Below are positions 1 through 9,316 of a stretch of DNA of 64,000 nt, piece by piece. Position numbers and translations under genes: made by a program. This stretch comes from Aquilaria yunnanensis (Eukaryota; Streptophyta; Magnoliopsida; Malvales; Thymelaeaceae), in the NCBI GenBank assembly GCA_039654915.1, contig CM077593.1, positions 37,232,501-37,296,500 of the forward strand, read 5' to 3'. The stretch's first letter is position 1. The number at the start of each line of letters is the position of its first letter. Below the pieces are notes generated by a model that had not been told where the DNA came from, did no database searches, and saw only the letters and a list, made by a program, of their open reading frames with translations.

Positions 1-2
1 CT

Positions 3-425
3 GCTGAGCAGACACTCCCAGAGACTTCTACGCCCGAGGAGGACCGCCCTCTGGTAATCACCATGAGCTTCTTGAGGGACTTTCAGCGCTCGGTCGTTGC
101 TGAAATGACTCAGCAGATCGACCGAAGATGGCCACAGCAGTCACAGGCCCAGAAACCCTCCTCATCAACACGCCCTCGGGAGAGAAGCCCCAAGTCTACA
201 CACCGCAGTTCAGAAAGTGGAGATCCTCGTGGAGAATCATCCACAGAAGATATAGCCCTCGGGAAACGGCCTGTGGGACAAACCGGGTCCAAGCGACCGA
301 GAGTCTCATAACGAAGCAGTTCGTCGCCCGAGGCGAGGGCCCTGACCCCTCCGCGCCGAACTCGCTCCCCGAAAAGGCGCCGGCGATCTCCCTCCCGCGA
401 AAATGGTCCTAGCGCCACTGCGCTT
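3..425 (+). pseudogene. Gag N-terminal part of Tat1, with a nonsense codon
   Basis: The frame is open from the window edge, passes an ATG at 63 and stops at TAA 309-311. It continues without further stops, in the same frame, into the large Gag-Pol ORF whose first ATG is at 426. The encoded stretch is rich in Arg, Ser and Pro, as in the disordered basic N-terminus of plant Gag proteins. Tat2 and Tat3 carry the homologous segment right behind their primer-binding sites (59664-59838 minus; 60477-60650 plus), which shows that this is the Gag N-terminus. The TAA is best read as a nonsense mutation that separates it from the rest of Gag. Translation from 426 would give a Gag lacking roughly the first 140 residues or more. 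Confidence 0.8.
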
Positions 426-3400
426 ATGGAAAGGATATTGGCACGGCTGGACAGAGTGGAGAAGCAAGTGACCAGAAAACCCGTTTGGGACAGGCTGTCG
501 GGGGCATTATGCGAAGATGGCTCCCCGTTTATTCGCACCGTCGTTGAGGCAGCTATGCCAGGCGACTTCAGAGTGCCTAGGCTGGAGATCTATGATGGCC
601 GGACTGATCCACAGGCCCATCTGACGAAGTACAGGCGGAGCATGATAATGCACGGAGCTGATGACGCTACCATGTGCAAATGCTTTGAAGTCACCCTCAC
701 GGGCCCAGCAACAGCATGGTACAATTCGTTGCCCCCAGGGACTATCACTGAGTTTCAGGAGTTGTCCACAGCCTTTACCCAGCAGTTCATTGGGAGCAGG
801 CCGACGGCCAAAATGCCTGTACAGATGTTCGACATAGAGCAGAGAAACGGAGAGACGATCCGAGACTATGTCGAACGATTCAACAGGGAAGCACTCAGCG
901 TCCCGGACTTCCGGCCCGAAATCCGCATCCTCGCTATGACACGGGGCCTTCGGCGTGACTCACAGCTGTTCTACGAGTTCTCAAAGGACCCCCCGGAGAC
1001 CCTCGGAGAATTTTACCGAAGGGCAGAGCAGCACATGACAGCCGAGGAATTGAGGATGGCGGGGCCGAAGTCTGATCATCACCGCGCCGAAGGGTCCAGC
1101 CAGCAAGCTCGGCATCTTTCTGAATATACAGGTCGACCACGGCGAATGCGAGGAAAGAAACCTCAAAGTTTCACACCCTTGAGCACGACACGGACCAACA
1201 TTCTCATGGCGCTGGAAAGGCAAGGAACGCAGATTCGGCGGCCAAAGGCCATGGCCGCCGATAATAAGAAGAATGCCAAGAAGTTCTGCCAGTTTCATCG
1301 CGACCACGGTCATGACACCGAAGACTGCTTCCAGCTGAAGAAGTACATAGAGTCGCTGATCAAACAGGGCCAACTTCGCAAGTACCTGCGGATGCCCTCC
1401 CCAAAGGGCAGAAAAGAGGAGGAAGAGAGGGCCGAAAATGAGGACTATGACTCCGACAGGCGGAGAAACAGAAGTCCAAAAAGGCGCCTTCCACCTCCAG
1501 TAGGGGTCATCCAAACCATCACCACGGGGCTCCCATCCTCGGAAAGAAAGCGGAAGGCCAGAGAAATTGCGGTTATGGAGTATCAAAGTCCATCAAAGAA
1601 ATTGGCTCACAAAGATGGCTCCACTGTCGTCTTCCCCCACGACGACCCACTGCTGATAATGGCGAGAATAGGGAACTGGGACGTCAAGAGAGTGTTGCTT
1701 GATGATGGCTCAAATGCTGACGTCCTATTCTCGCACTTACTGCGGAGCTTGGGCATCTCCAGCAGCGAGCTGAAACCTGTCACCACGCCCACCTTCGGCG
1801 TTGGGCCATCCGAACTACCCGTCCTCGGATGGATCGACCTCCCTTTGATGATGAAAGGCACTTCGGTAGACGGAGCAGCTGAGTTGTACGCGTCCACAAT
1901 GGCAAGATTCATCGTCATGGACGTCCCGTCTTCGTACAACGCCATCCTTGGAAGGCAGACTCAGGGGAACCTGCACATTCGCCCCGATGTGAAGTACTTG
2001 ACTGTCACATTCGCCACCAAGGATGGAGATGCAGAGGTCTTCATCGACCAAGCCGAGGTAAGAAAGGTGTTTGTAAAAACACGAAAGGCTCCGGCAAACA
2101 GCTTTACACAAACGGTGGAGGCAAAGGCGCAGGAGAAAGGCAAAAAAGGAGATCCCGCAAAAGCAGAAACGGAAGCAGTAGATCTTGTCCCAGGACAATC
2201 TACCCGAATAGGGAAGAGCTTGGCCAAAGGTGATAAGGAAAATCTTGTATCCTTTCTGCTAAAAAATAAAGATCTGTTTGCCTACTCGCCGAAAGACATG
2301 CCAGGAGTGAACCCTGGCATAATACAGCACAGCCTCAAAGTAAGCCCGGAAGCAAAACCTATCAGGCAAAAGAAACGAAGCATCTCAGCCCACAAAAGCA
2401 ACTTCGTGAAAACCGAAGTCCAGCGCTTATTGGATGCTGAAGTTATCAGGGAGGTAAAATACCCCGAATGGTTAAGCAACGTGGTCATTGCCACAAAAGA
2501 AGGTAGCAGCAAACTCCGGATGTGCATTGATTTCAGAAACTTGAACGATGCTTGCCCGAAAGACTCATTTCCCCTCCCGCCAATAGATCAACTAGTAGAT
2601 TCAACGGCCGAATACGGGCTCCTGAGCTTCCTAGATGCCTTCAGCGGCTACCATCAGATAAGGATGGACCCCGAAGATGAAGAGAAAACTGCCTTCATCA
2701 CCGAGGGAGGAACGTACTGCTATATCAGAATGCCCTTCGGGCTGAAAAATGCAGGAGCCACCTACCAGAGACTGATGAACAAGGTCTTTAAAGACCAAAT
2801 GGGGAGAAACATGGAAGTATATGTTGATGATATGATAGTAAAAAGCAAGCTGCCCGGCTACCACGTTGCAGATTTGGAGGAAACCTTCCAAAAGCTCAGA
2901 GCCTTCGGGATTCGCCTTAAGCCCGAGAAGTGTATCTTCGGGGTGACGTCGGGAAAATTCCTTGGGTACATGGTATCCGAAAGAGGCATCGACGCCAATC
3001 CTGAGAAGATTAAGGCTCTGCTTGAGTTCCGAACTCCTGCCACAGTTAAAGACGTGCAGAGACTAACCGGAAGAATAACCTCTCTGAGCAGGTTTATTTC
3101 CAGGTACGGAGATAGGTGTAGACCTTTCTTCAAAGTCCTCACAAAGGCAGCAAAGATGGAAGGCGACCTCGGAAGAAACAATCATCCCTGGGATGAAGAT
3201 TGCCAAAAGGCCTGGGAAGAACTCAAAGTCTACCTGGCCAGCCTGCCGACTCTGCGACAACCTCGGGAGGGAGAACCCCTCGTACTGTACCTCGCCGTCA
3301 CAGAAAAGGCCGTGAGCTCGGTCCTGATAAAAGAAGAAGGGCCGAAACAATGGCCGGTCTACTACGTCAGCAAGTCCCTGCATGGCGCCGAAGTCAGGTA

Positions 3401-4163
3401 CCCTTTGCTTCAAAAAGTTATATACGCCTTGGTGCTTGCAGGAAGAAGACTGCGACCATATTTCCAGGCTCACCCCATCATCGTCCGAAGTAGTCTACCA
3501 CTACGGGATGTTATGAAGAGAGTTGATCATTCGGGAAGGCTCTCCAAGTGGTGCATAGAGCTTGGCGAACACGAAATCACGTATGAGCCTCGGAAGGCCA
3601 TAAAAGCCCAAGCATTGGCAGATTTTATCGCCGAAATACCCACCACTGAGGAGAACCACTCAGATCCGAAAGAAGGTGAGCCAGAATGGACCTTGCATGT
3701 TGACGGAGCCTCGGGGTCCGTACACCAGGGAGCTGGAATAGTTATCAGAGGACCCGAAGGCCTAGAGGTGATGAAGGCTATCAAGTTCAGCTTCAACGTC
3801 ACCAATAATGTGGCTGAGTATGAAGCCCTCATAGCGGGATTACGCTTGGCCAGAAAGATTGGCGTGAGAAACTTAAGGGCTCACAGCGATTCCCAGCTGG
3901 TAGTTCGGCAGACGGCAGGAGATTATGGGGCAAAGGACCCAATCTTGGCAAAATACCACGAGCTGGTAAGAAAACTCATCCAAGAGTTTGACGCCGTGCG
4001 GATCGAAAATGTACCCCGGCGGAATAACACTGAGGCAGATTGCTTAGCGAAGTCCAAAACATACACCGAGGTGCTAGACCATCCAAGCATCTCCGTGCTA
4101 AGCGTAACGACCTCAGGAATGGGGTGGAAGGACCCCAATAAAGAGATACCTCGCAGAGAATGA
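426..4163 (+). CDS. Gag - protease - reverse transcriptase - RNase H - archaeal-type RNase H polyprotein of Tat1
   Basis: This 1245-aa ORF holds, in order, the retrotransposon Gag domain (about residues 40-210); a zinc-knuckle-like C-x2-H-x4-H-x4-C (C288, H291, H296, C301), the form usual in Tat Gag; an aspartic protease with its active site in LLDDGSNADVLF (D426-G428); RT with the intact YVDD box (D801, D802); a decayed RT-linked RNase H (about 950-1070); and a second RNase H with HVDGASG (D1093), an NNVAEYEAL glutamate, AHSDSQLV and EADCLAK. This dual RNase H arrangement is characteristic of the Tat lineage. The last few codons are out of frame: a single-base insertion near 4136-4141 ends the ORF at 4163, and the true polyprotein frame continues into the integrase. 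Start 426 is only the first ATG after the nonsense codon at 309. Confidence 0.93.
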   Translation: MERILARLDRVEKQVTRKPVWDRLSGALCEDGSPFIRTVVEAAMPGDFRVPRLEIYDGRTDPQAHLTKYRRSMIMHGADDATMCKCFEVTLTGPATAWYNSLPPGTITEFQELSTAFTQQFIGSRPTAKMPVQMFDIEQRNGETIRDYVERFNREALSVPDFRPEIRILAMTRGLRRDSQLFYEFSKDPPETLGEFYRRAEQHMTAEELRMAGPKSDHHRAEGSSQQARHLSEYTGRPRRMRGKKPQSFTPLSTTRTNILMALERQGTQIRRPKAMAADNKKNAKKFCQFHRDHGHDTEDCFQLKKYIESLIKQGQLRKYLRMPSPKGRKEEEERAENEDYDSDRRRNRSPKRRLPPPVGVIQTITTGLPSSERKRKAREIAVMEYQSPSKKLAHKDGSTVVFPHDDPLLIMARIGNWDVKRVLLDDGSNADVLFSHLLRSLGISSSELKPVTTPTFGVGPSELPVLGWIDLPLMMKGTSVDGAAELYASTMARFIVMDVPSSYNAILGRQTQGNLHIRPDVKYLTVTFATKDGDAEVFIDQAEVRKVFVKTRKAPANSFTQTVEAKAQEKGKKGDPAKAETEAVDLVPGQSTRIGKSLAKGDKENLVSFLLKNKDLFAYSPKDMPGVNPGIIQHSLKVSPEAKPIRQKKRSISAHKSNFVKTEVQRLLDAEVIREVKYPEWLSNVVIATKEGSSKLRMCIDFRNLNDACPKDSFPLPPIDQLVDSTAEYGLLSFLDAFSGYHQIRMDPEDEEKTAFITEGGTYCYIRMPFGLKNAGATYQRLMNKVFKDQMGRNMEVYVDDMIVKSKLPGYHVADLEETFQKLRAFGIRLKPEKCIFGVTSGKFLGYMVSERGIDANPEKIKALLEFRTPATVKDVQRLTGRITSLSRFISRYGDRCRPFFKVLTKAAKMEGDLGRNNHPWDEDCQKAWEELKVYLASLPTLRQPREGEPLVLYLAVTEKAVSSVLIKEEGPKQWPVYYVSKSLHGAEVRYPLLQKVIYALVLAGRRLRPYFQAHPIIVRSSLPLRDVMKRVDHSGRLSKWCIELGEHEITYEPRKAIKAQALADFIAEIPTTEENHSDPKEGEPEWTLHVDGASGSVHQGAGIVIRGPEGLEVMKAIKFSFNVTNNVAEYEALIAGLRLARKIGVRNLRAHSDSQLVVRQTAGDYGAKDPILAKYHELVRKLIQEFDAVRIENVPRRNNTEADCLAKSKTYTEVLDHPSISVLSVTTSGMGWKDPNKEIPRRE

Positions 4164-5361
4164 GCTTCCCGAAGACGCCGGCAATGCTGCAAGACTGCGA
4201 AGACGCGCCGGAAGATTCTTCCTGATTGGTGAAGAGTTATATCGGCAAGGATATGCAAATCCGCTGCAGAGATGTGTGGGCGAAGAGGATACTAAGATGG
4301 TCCTCGAAGAAGTCCACGAAGGCATCTGCGGCTCGCACATTGGAACTGATGCCCTTGCAGCAGTGATACTCCGCCAAGGATACTTCTGGCCTACCCTGAG
4401 AAAGGACGCAAGGCAGTTCGTCCAGAAGTGCGGTAGTTGCCAGAGACATGCAAAAATCCAGAGGATACCCTCGGAAATGGTAACGTCGGCAGACTATCCT
4501 TGGGCCTTCGCAGTCTGGGGTATAGACCTCATTGGGCCACTCCCCACAGCGCCCGGAGGCGTGAAATTCTGCGTGGTAGCGGTGGACTATTTCTCAAAGT
4601 GGGTAGAGGCAGAACCACTAGCAACTATCTCGGCAAAAGAAGTGCAGAAGTTCGTATGGAAGAACATCGTATGCAGATTTGGCATACCGAGGGTACTAGT
4701 AGCTGATAATGGATCCCAGTTCATAGACAAAGGATTCCAGGAATTCATCAGCGACCTCGGAATAAAGATGCACTTCGCCCCAGTAGCTCACCCCCAAAGC
4801 AATGGGCAGGTGGAAGTATCAAACAGGACCATAAAAGATGGCCTGAAAAAGAGACTTGGGGAAGCCAAGGGGAAATGGCCAGGAGAACTCCAAAGTGTAT
4901 TGTGGAGCTACCGAACGACGCCACGAAGAGCCACAGGGGAAACTCCCTTCTCACTCGTCTTCGGAACAGAGGCCATTATCCCAATAGAGATAGTTCAGCC
5001 TTCAATACGGGTGCAAGTATTTGATGAAGGCGGAAACGACCTCGGTCTGAGAACTAAGCTCGACCTTGTGGCCGAACACAGAGAAATAGCCGAGCTGAGA
5101 AGAAAAGCTTTCCAGCAAAGAGTGGCCGCGGCTATCAACTTAAAAGCCAGGCCAAAAGAAATCAAAAAAGGAGACCTCGTTCTCCGAAAGGCCGACTTCG
5201 CACCCCGAAGGCCATCTCACGGAGTACTTCGCGCAAATTGGGAAGGACCTTATCTGGTTCTCGCCGAAGTATGAAAAGGCGTGTACAAGCTTGGCGACGC
5301 CGAAGGCGTAGAATTGAAAAACACTTGGCATTCAGACGCCCTGAAAAAATTCTACGCCTAA
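4142..5361 (+). pseudogene. Integrase of Tat1 (frameshifted from Gag-Pol, one late nonsense codon)
   Basis: Just after the frameshift, the +1 frame reads on from YLAENELPED without stops through the HHCC zinc-binding domain (HEGICGSH, then CGSCQRH, about 4311-4449) to the catalytic core. The D,D-35-E residues are all present: Asp at 4525 (GIDLIGP), Asp at 4705 (VADNGSQF) and Glu at 4813 (GQVEVSN), 35 residues after the second Asp. Downstream lies the basic C-terminal domain. A TGA at 5272-5274 interrupts it; the frame stays open after that to TAA at 5359-5361, the likely ancestral end. The longest uninterrupted ATG frame is 4276-5274. The enzyme would insert element cDNA into the genome, but this copy cannot make it in one polyprotein. 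Confidence 0.9.
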
Positions 5362-6128
5362 GGTTGAGCGGAAGAAATATATTGTACAAAAAATATTCTA
5401 AGTACAGGATGGTCCGGAGAAGAATGGTCTTGAGAAAATTTTTAAGTGTACCAAATTGTCCAGGACAAAATTCCGCGAAGGTGCTCGCCACGAAAAAAGC
5501 AGATATGACTTCCCGAAGTCCGTTGAGCCACTATGCTCGGGAAAAATGGGAAACAAGAATCTTGCAAAAGTACTCGGCATAATCAGTGTAGAGAAAATTT
5601 TCCGAACACCCTTGAGCGAACATGCTCGGGAAAAAGGGAAAGCAAGAATCTCGCAAAAGTACACGCCAAAACAAAAGCAGAGGTAATTTCCGAACACCCT
5701 TGAGCGAACGTGCTCGGGAAAAAGGGAATGAGCAATCTCGTGAAAATTTTCCTAAGTCCCTTGAGCAAATATGCTCGGGACAATAGGAAGACAGAAAAAT
5801 TTGGCTGAAGGTTTTCCGAAGGCCCTTGAGCGAACATGTTCGGGATAAAAGGAAACAAAAAGCCTGCAAAAGACTTAGCCAAATTTTTACAAACTTTCCA
5901 GAAAGTCTCTTGAGCGAGCACGCTCGGGACAAAGGAAGGTAAAAAGTTTCTTTGGTTGCAGGTTTTCCGAAAGTCTCTTGAAGCAAACGTGTTCGGGACA
6001 GTGGAAATGAAGAAACTTGCAAGAAAGGACTTAGCCAAAAGATTGTTCATTTAGAGCAAATCGCCTTACAAAAGAAGTGCCCAAAGAAGGAGCACAAAGG
6101 AGAAAAATAAGAGGAGCCCTAAAACAAA
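5362..6128 (+). repeat. Tandem-like repeats between integrase and the antisense gene
   Basis: About seven imperfect units, spaced roughly 65-110 bp, share a core like CTTGAGCGAACATGCTCGGG (near 5521, 5610, 5700, 5760, 5825, 5908 and 5977). The core contains a short inverted repeat (GAGC ... GCTC). The array lies exactly between two convergent genes: integrase ends at 5361 and the antisense ORF at 6129. The matching region of Tat2 (58123-58800) also repeats a diverged motif, CATGTTCGGT and relatives. No ORF here is convincing. A role in ending the two convergent transcripts is possible but is inference. Confidence 0.65.
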
Positions 6129-8477
6129 CTAGGGAGAGCCGGGCGGACGAAGACCAGGAAGCTTCAGATGCTCGACCTTGGACCACTGCCACCGAGGTCC
6201 CTCAGGAATATTTAGGCCCTCCAGCAAAGAGAGGTCCAAATCTGGGAACCTCTGCAGCACCTGGTGCCGAGCGAGGCAGAAACCGTCCTGAAAGGCGACC
6301 TTGGCCATGTCATCAGAAGTACGTTTTTGAACGCCAAGGACATTGACCTCGTCCCTCAGCTCAGCAACCTCCTCTTCGAGCTTGCTTATCCCCAGCGTCT
6401 CTCCGGACTCCTTCTTCAGAGCCTCGACCTCGGCTTGAAGAGCATTGTTCTCGTCCGTCAACCTCGACGCAAGACTGTCGGAAACAGCCTTGTCCTTGAC
6501 AAGATCTTCGTTGGCGGCGAGCAGCCCCTTTACTTGGTCGCCGAGGTCGGCAATCTTCCGGGAGGAGTCCTTTTCAAGTTCTTCTCCTTTCTTCGAGAAC
6601 TCCTCCCGAACGGCAGCAAGTTGCTGAGAACAATCCGCTGTCAGCTGCTGGTTGCTGGCGATCACCTTCGCAAGCGAAGCCTTCGCTTCACTGAGTTCCC
6701 GCGAAGTCGCATCCTTGGAGGCAGCCTGTCTGGCCACCCGAACTCGGAGATAACCAGCGTACTCCAGCAGCTACGGCAAGGCAAAAGTCCAGGTTAGTAC
6801 AAGTCTAAACACTTAGAAAATTGAGGAAAAAAGTGTAAAGACTATACCTGAGCAGCATGCTCGGTGACTTTTGCGGCGAGGGTATTATCCCCCGGGTGAG
6901 CCGCCGCAATGGCCCGGAAGGAGGCGTCAGTGGTCATCCCCTTCCAAATCTCTTTTGTCATCTTCGGACAATCGTCGGAGAACAAATTCATATCCTCCGT
7001 GATTGTCCAAAAGGGCTCCAAGGGGATCTTCCCCTCAGGGATTGAGGCATCGCGCAGGGCCCGTTTCCTCTCATGAATGGCCCTCCAGGCAGCAGTAAGA
7101 GGCTCCCCTGAAAGTGAGAAGGAAGTTAGGAGCAGAAGAAAAATTCGCGAAAGGAAAAGGAGCTGAACTTCGCCTAAAGGCATACCTGGAGGAACCTCGG
7201 AGACAGTGTCCTCGGGATCCTCGGGCCCCTCTGAAGAAAGACCCTTACCCTTCTGCCGGTACCGCTCCTCGGCGGTGGGTACTTCTACCACTACAGTGTT
7301 TCTGGGGGCCTCGAGGTCGAGAGGAGGCACCTCGGCGGAAGTAGCGGGGACCTCGGCCGGTGGAATTTCAACAAGACCAACGTCTTCGCCAGCTTCTTCT
7401 TCCAAAAGCTCTGGCTGAGAAGGCTGGAGAGCCTTCCTAGCTCGCTTTGCCGAGGGTCCCGCCCCTGTCGTCTTCCTTCTTCGGGAAGCCGCCTTCTTTG
7501 TCTGCTCCCCCTTCTCCACTTGGCCAGAAAAGAGGGCCTTGTAATAAGCGGCAGCCCCATCGCCCATCTCTGAAAAAGAGAAGAAATATCAGCGTAAGTC
7601 CGAGGAAAAAGTATAAAGGGATGGAAGATTACTCACTTTCGGCAAAAGTTTCGAAAGAAGTCTCCCCCTTAAGGAGCTTGACCAGCCAGGAGTCTTTCCC
7701 GGCGATGGCGGGAGCGGGCATATTGAGGTCAGTCACGTGCTCCTTAACCACTTTCAGCTCTCGAAGGACTTCTTCGGTCATCAACCTCCAGTTGATAGGA
7801 AAGGGGTAAAGAGCACGAGGAGAGACCTCGGGAGCCCAGTCAGCGACTGCCCGAATGCGGGCGTCGAAATCCGTGAACACGGAAGCCAACGGTGGGGTCA
7901 GCAGCATCCTCGGATCAACGACGTCTGCGTTCAGCACTCCCTGAGCCCATCTGGTCGGGACACCAGACCAGTTCTTATCCACCTTCAGGAAAAAGAACTT
8001 AGGCTGCCACCCCCGCCAGCTATCCTTCGTGTCGAAGGTGAAGGTGAATTTTTTGCTCCCGGATCCCCGAGGCAGCAGAAAATAGAAGCCACCCTTCGGG
8101 ACCACATAGAGCTTGTAGTACTGCATGAAAATAATGAAGTGGGGCTCTATCCCGAACACGCCACACATGCAGAGGTAGGCGTTAAAATAGCAGTACGCGT
8201 TCGGGGGAAGCTGGTTCACAGCAATGCCATGGAATTGGCAGAACTCGCAAACCACCTTCGGGGGAGGATACCGAAGACCGGCCTTCAGTTGGGCTCAGAA
8301 GACGGTAACCTCGTCGCCACGGTTTGAAAAAGAAAAATGGCTAGAACGAGGCAGTCTGGTCACAGCGTAAGACGGAAGAAAGAATTTTTTCTTCCACCTC
8401 TCTAGTTTTTCGGGGGTGGTACAGCAAGGATGGGCCAGAAGAGGTTTCCAGCTCTCGGGAACAGGCATCGCAGACAT
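6129..8477 (-). pseudogene. Antisense spliced ORF (aORF) of Tat1, four exons, one in-frame TGA
   Basis: Four minus-strand exons can be set by GT-AG sites: 8477-7637, 7569-7186, 7107-6848 and 6770-6129. They sum to 2127 nt, 709 codons including the stop, and every phase matches across the junctions. Exon 1 encodes a Cys/Phe/Tyr-rich domain (FCQFHGIAVNQL ... PKGGFYFLLPRG) that resembles Pfam 'putative gypsy type transposon' proteins (Transposase_28 group). Exon 2 is charged and Pro/Glu-rich. Exon 4 is a long coiled coil (about 6300-6700) followed by FCLARHQVLQRFPDLDLS. A TGA at 8295-8297 breaks exon 1; Tat2 has a sense codon there. Antisense ORFs after integrase are known in several Tat elements; their function is unknown. 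Confidence 0.82.
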
Positions 8478-9303
8478 GAAAAAGAGTTTGAGATGGAAAA
8501 GAAAATAGTTTCCAGAAAAAACTCAGAAGACGAGTTTGGAAAAAACAACAGTTTTCCAGAAAAACTCAGAAAAACAGAGGAATCAAGTACTCTGGAAATC
8601 AAAACCCACCAAAAGATTTGCCTGAGGACGCCGTCGTGAAAGTTGGTAGGAAAAAGCTCTGATTAAAGAAGCTCCGCCACAGAAAGCAAGATAAAACGCA
8701 AGAACAGAGGGCAGAGCAGAAAAAGAGCAGAAAAACAGTAAGTGGGACTTATGATGGAATGGGCTATTTATAGGCCAAAGGTGGGTAACCGAAAGAACAT
8801 CATAAGTACCCATTGGAGGCGAACCGTCGCCGTAACTGCCCGCTGCACCCGAAAAGGCGCGCCCTCTGTAAATGACGCGCCTCTCCTCCAATGGCAAGAA
8901 GCCACGCGTCAACCGCTGCGCAGAAATGGGGGACGTGCCTCCCCAAACGTGCCTGGAAAACCGGGACACGCCTCCTGATTGGGACACGTCGTTTGACATC
9001 CCTGAGAAATGGAGACGCGCCGCTCAGTCTGACATGCTTGGCCATCAGACCTGCAGAAATAAAAAGCAGGCCACCTCGAGGACACCAAGAGACAGGCTAT
9101 GGCTGAACAGCCCATGACTTTTGGGCAAAAGGTGTATCTTCGGTACAGGCTTTGCCTCGGAGACACCAAAGAATAGGCCAAGGCCGAACAGCCCAGACCC
9201 TCGGGCAAAAGGTGCGACCTCGGAACAGGTTATGCTTCCCAACAAGACTCCCAACGGCAACCTCGGAAAAAGATGCAAACCGAAGTCTTCACTTCGGCTT
9301 TCC
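8478..9303 (-). other. Leader and promoter region of the antisense gene; otherwise non-coding
   Basis: No convincing ORF is present. About 290 bp upstream (minus strand) of the aORF ATG at 8477 there is a TATA box. From roughly 8900 to 9300 the DNA is GC-rich and repetitive, with phrases such as CCTCGGA and ACAGGC recurring, and it leads into the polypurine tract. Confidence 0.6.
8765..8772 (-). promoter_or_regulatory. TATA box of the antisense gene (Tat1)
   Basis: The minus strand reads TATAAATA here, 288 bp before the aORF start codon. Tat2 has TATATAAA at 48793-48800 at nearly the same distance from its homologous exon, within similar flanking bases (GGCCTATA). Conservation of both motif and spacing between two diverged elements supports a real promoter separate from the LTR promoter. 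Confidence 0.7.
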
Positions 9304-9316
9304 AGAGGGGGGCATG
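9304..9316 (+). other. Polypurine tract of Tat1
   Basis: AGAGGGGGGCATG directly abuts the LTR start (TGATAGCC at 9317). This is the expected site for priming plus-strand DNA synthesis. Tat2 has the counterpart CCGAGGGGGACATG (minus strand, 48295-48308) beside its 3' LTR. Confidence 0.85.

Noticed and set aside
110..3832. Many antisense and +1 frames opposite gag-pol, up to about 200 aa
   Set aside because: They overlap the clear Gag-Pol frame, have no recognisable domains and are shadows of a GC-rich coding region. They differ from the real aORF, which lies after integrase and has splice sites and a homologue in Tat2.
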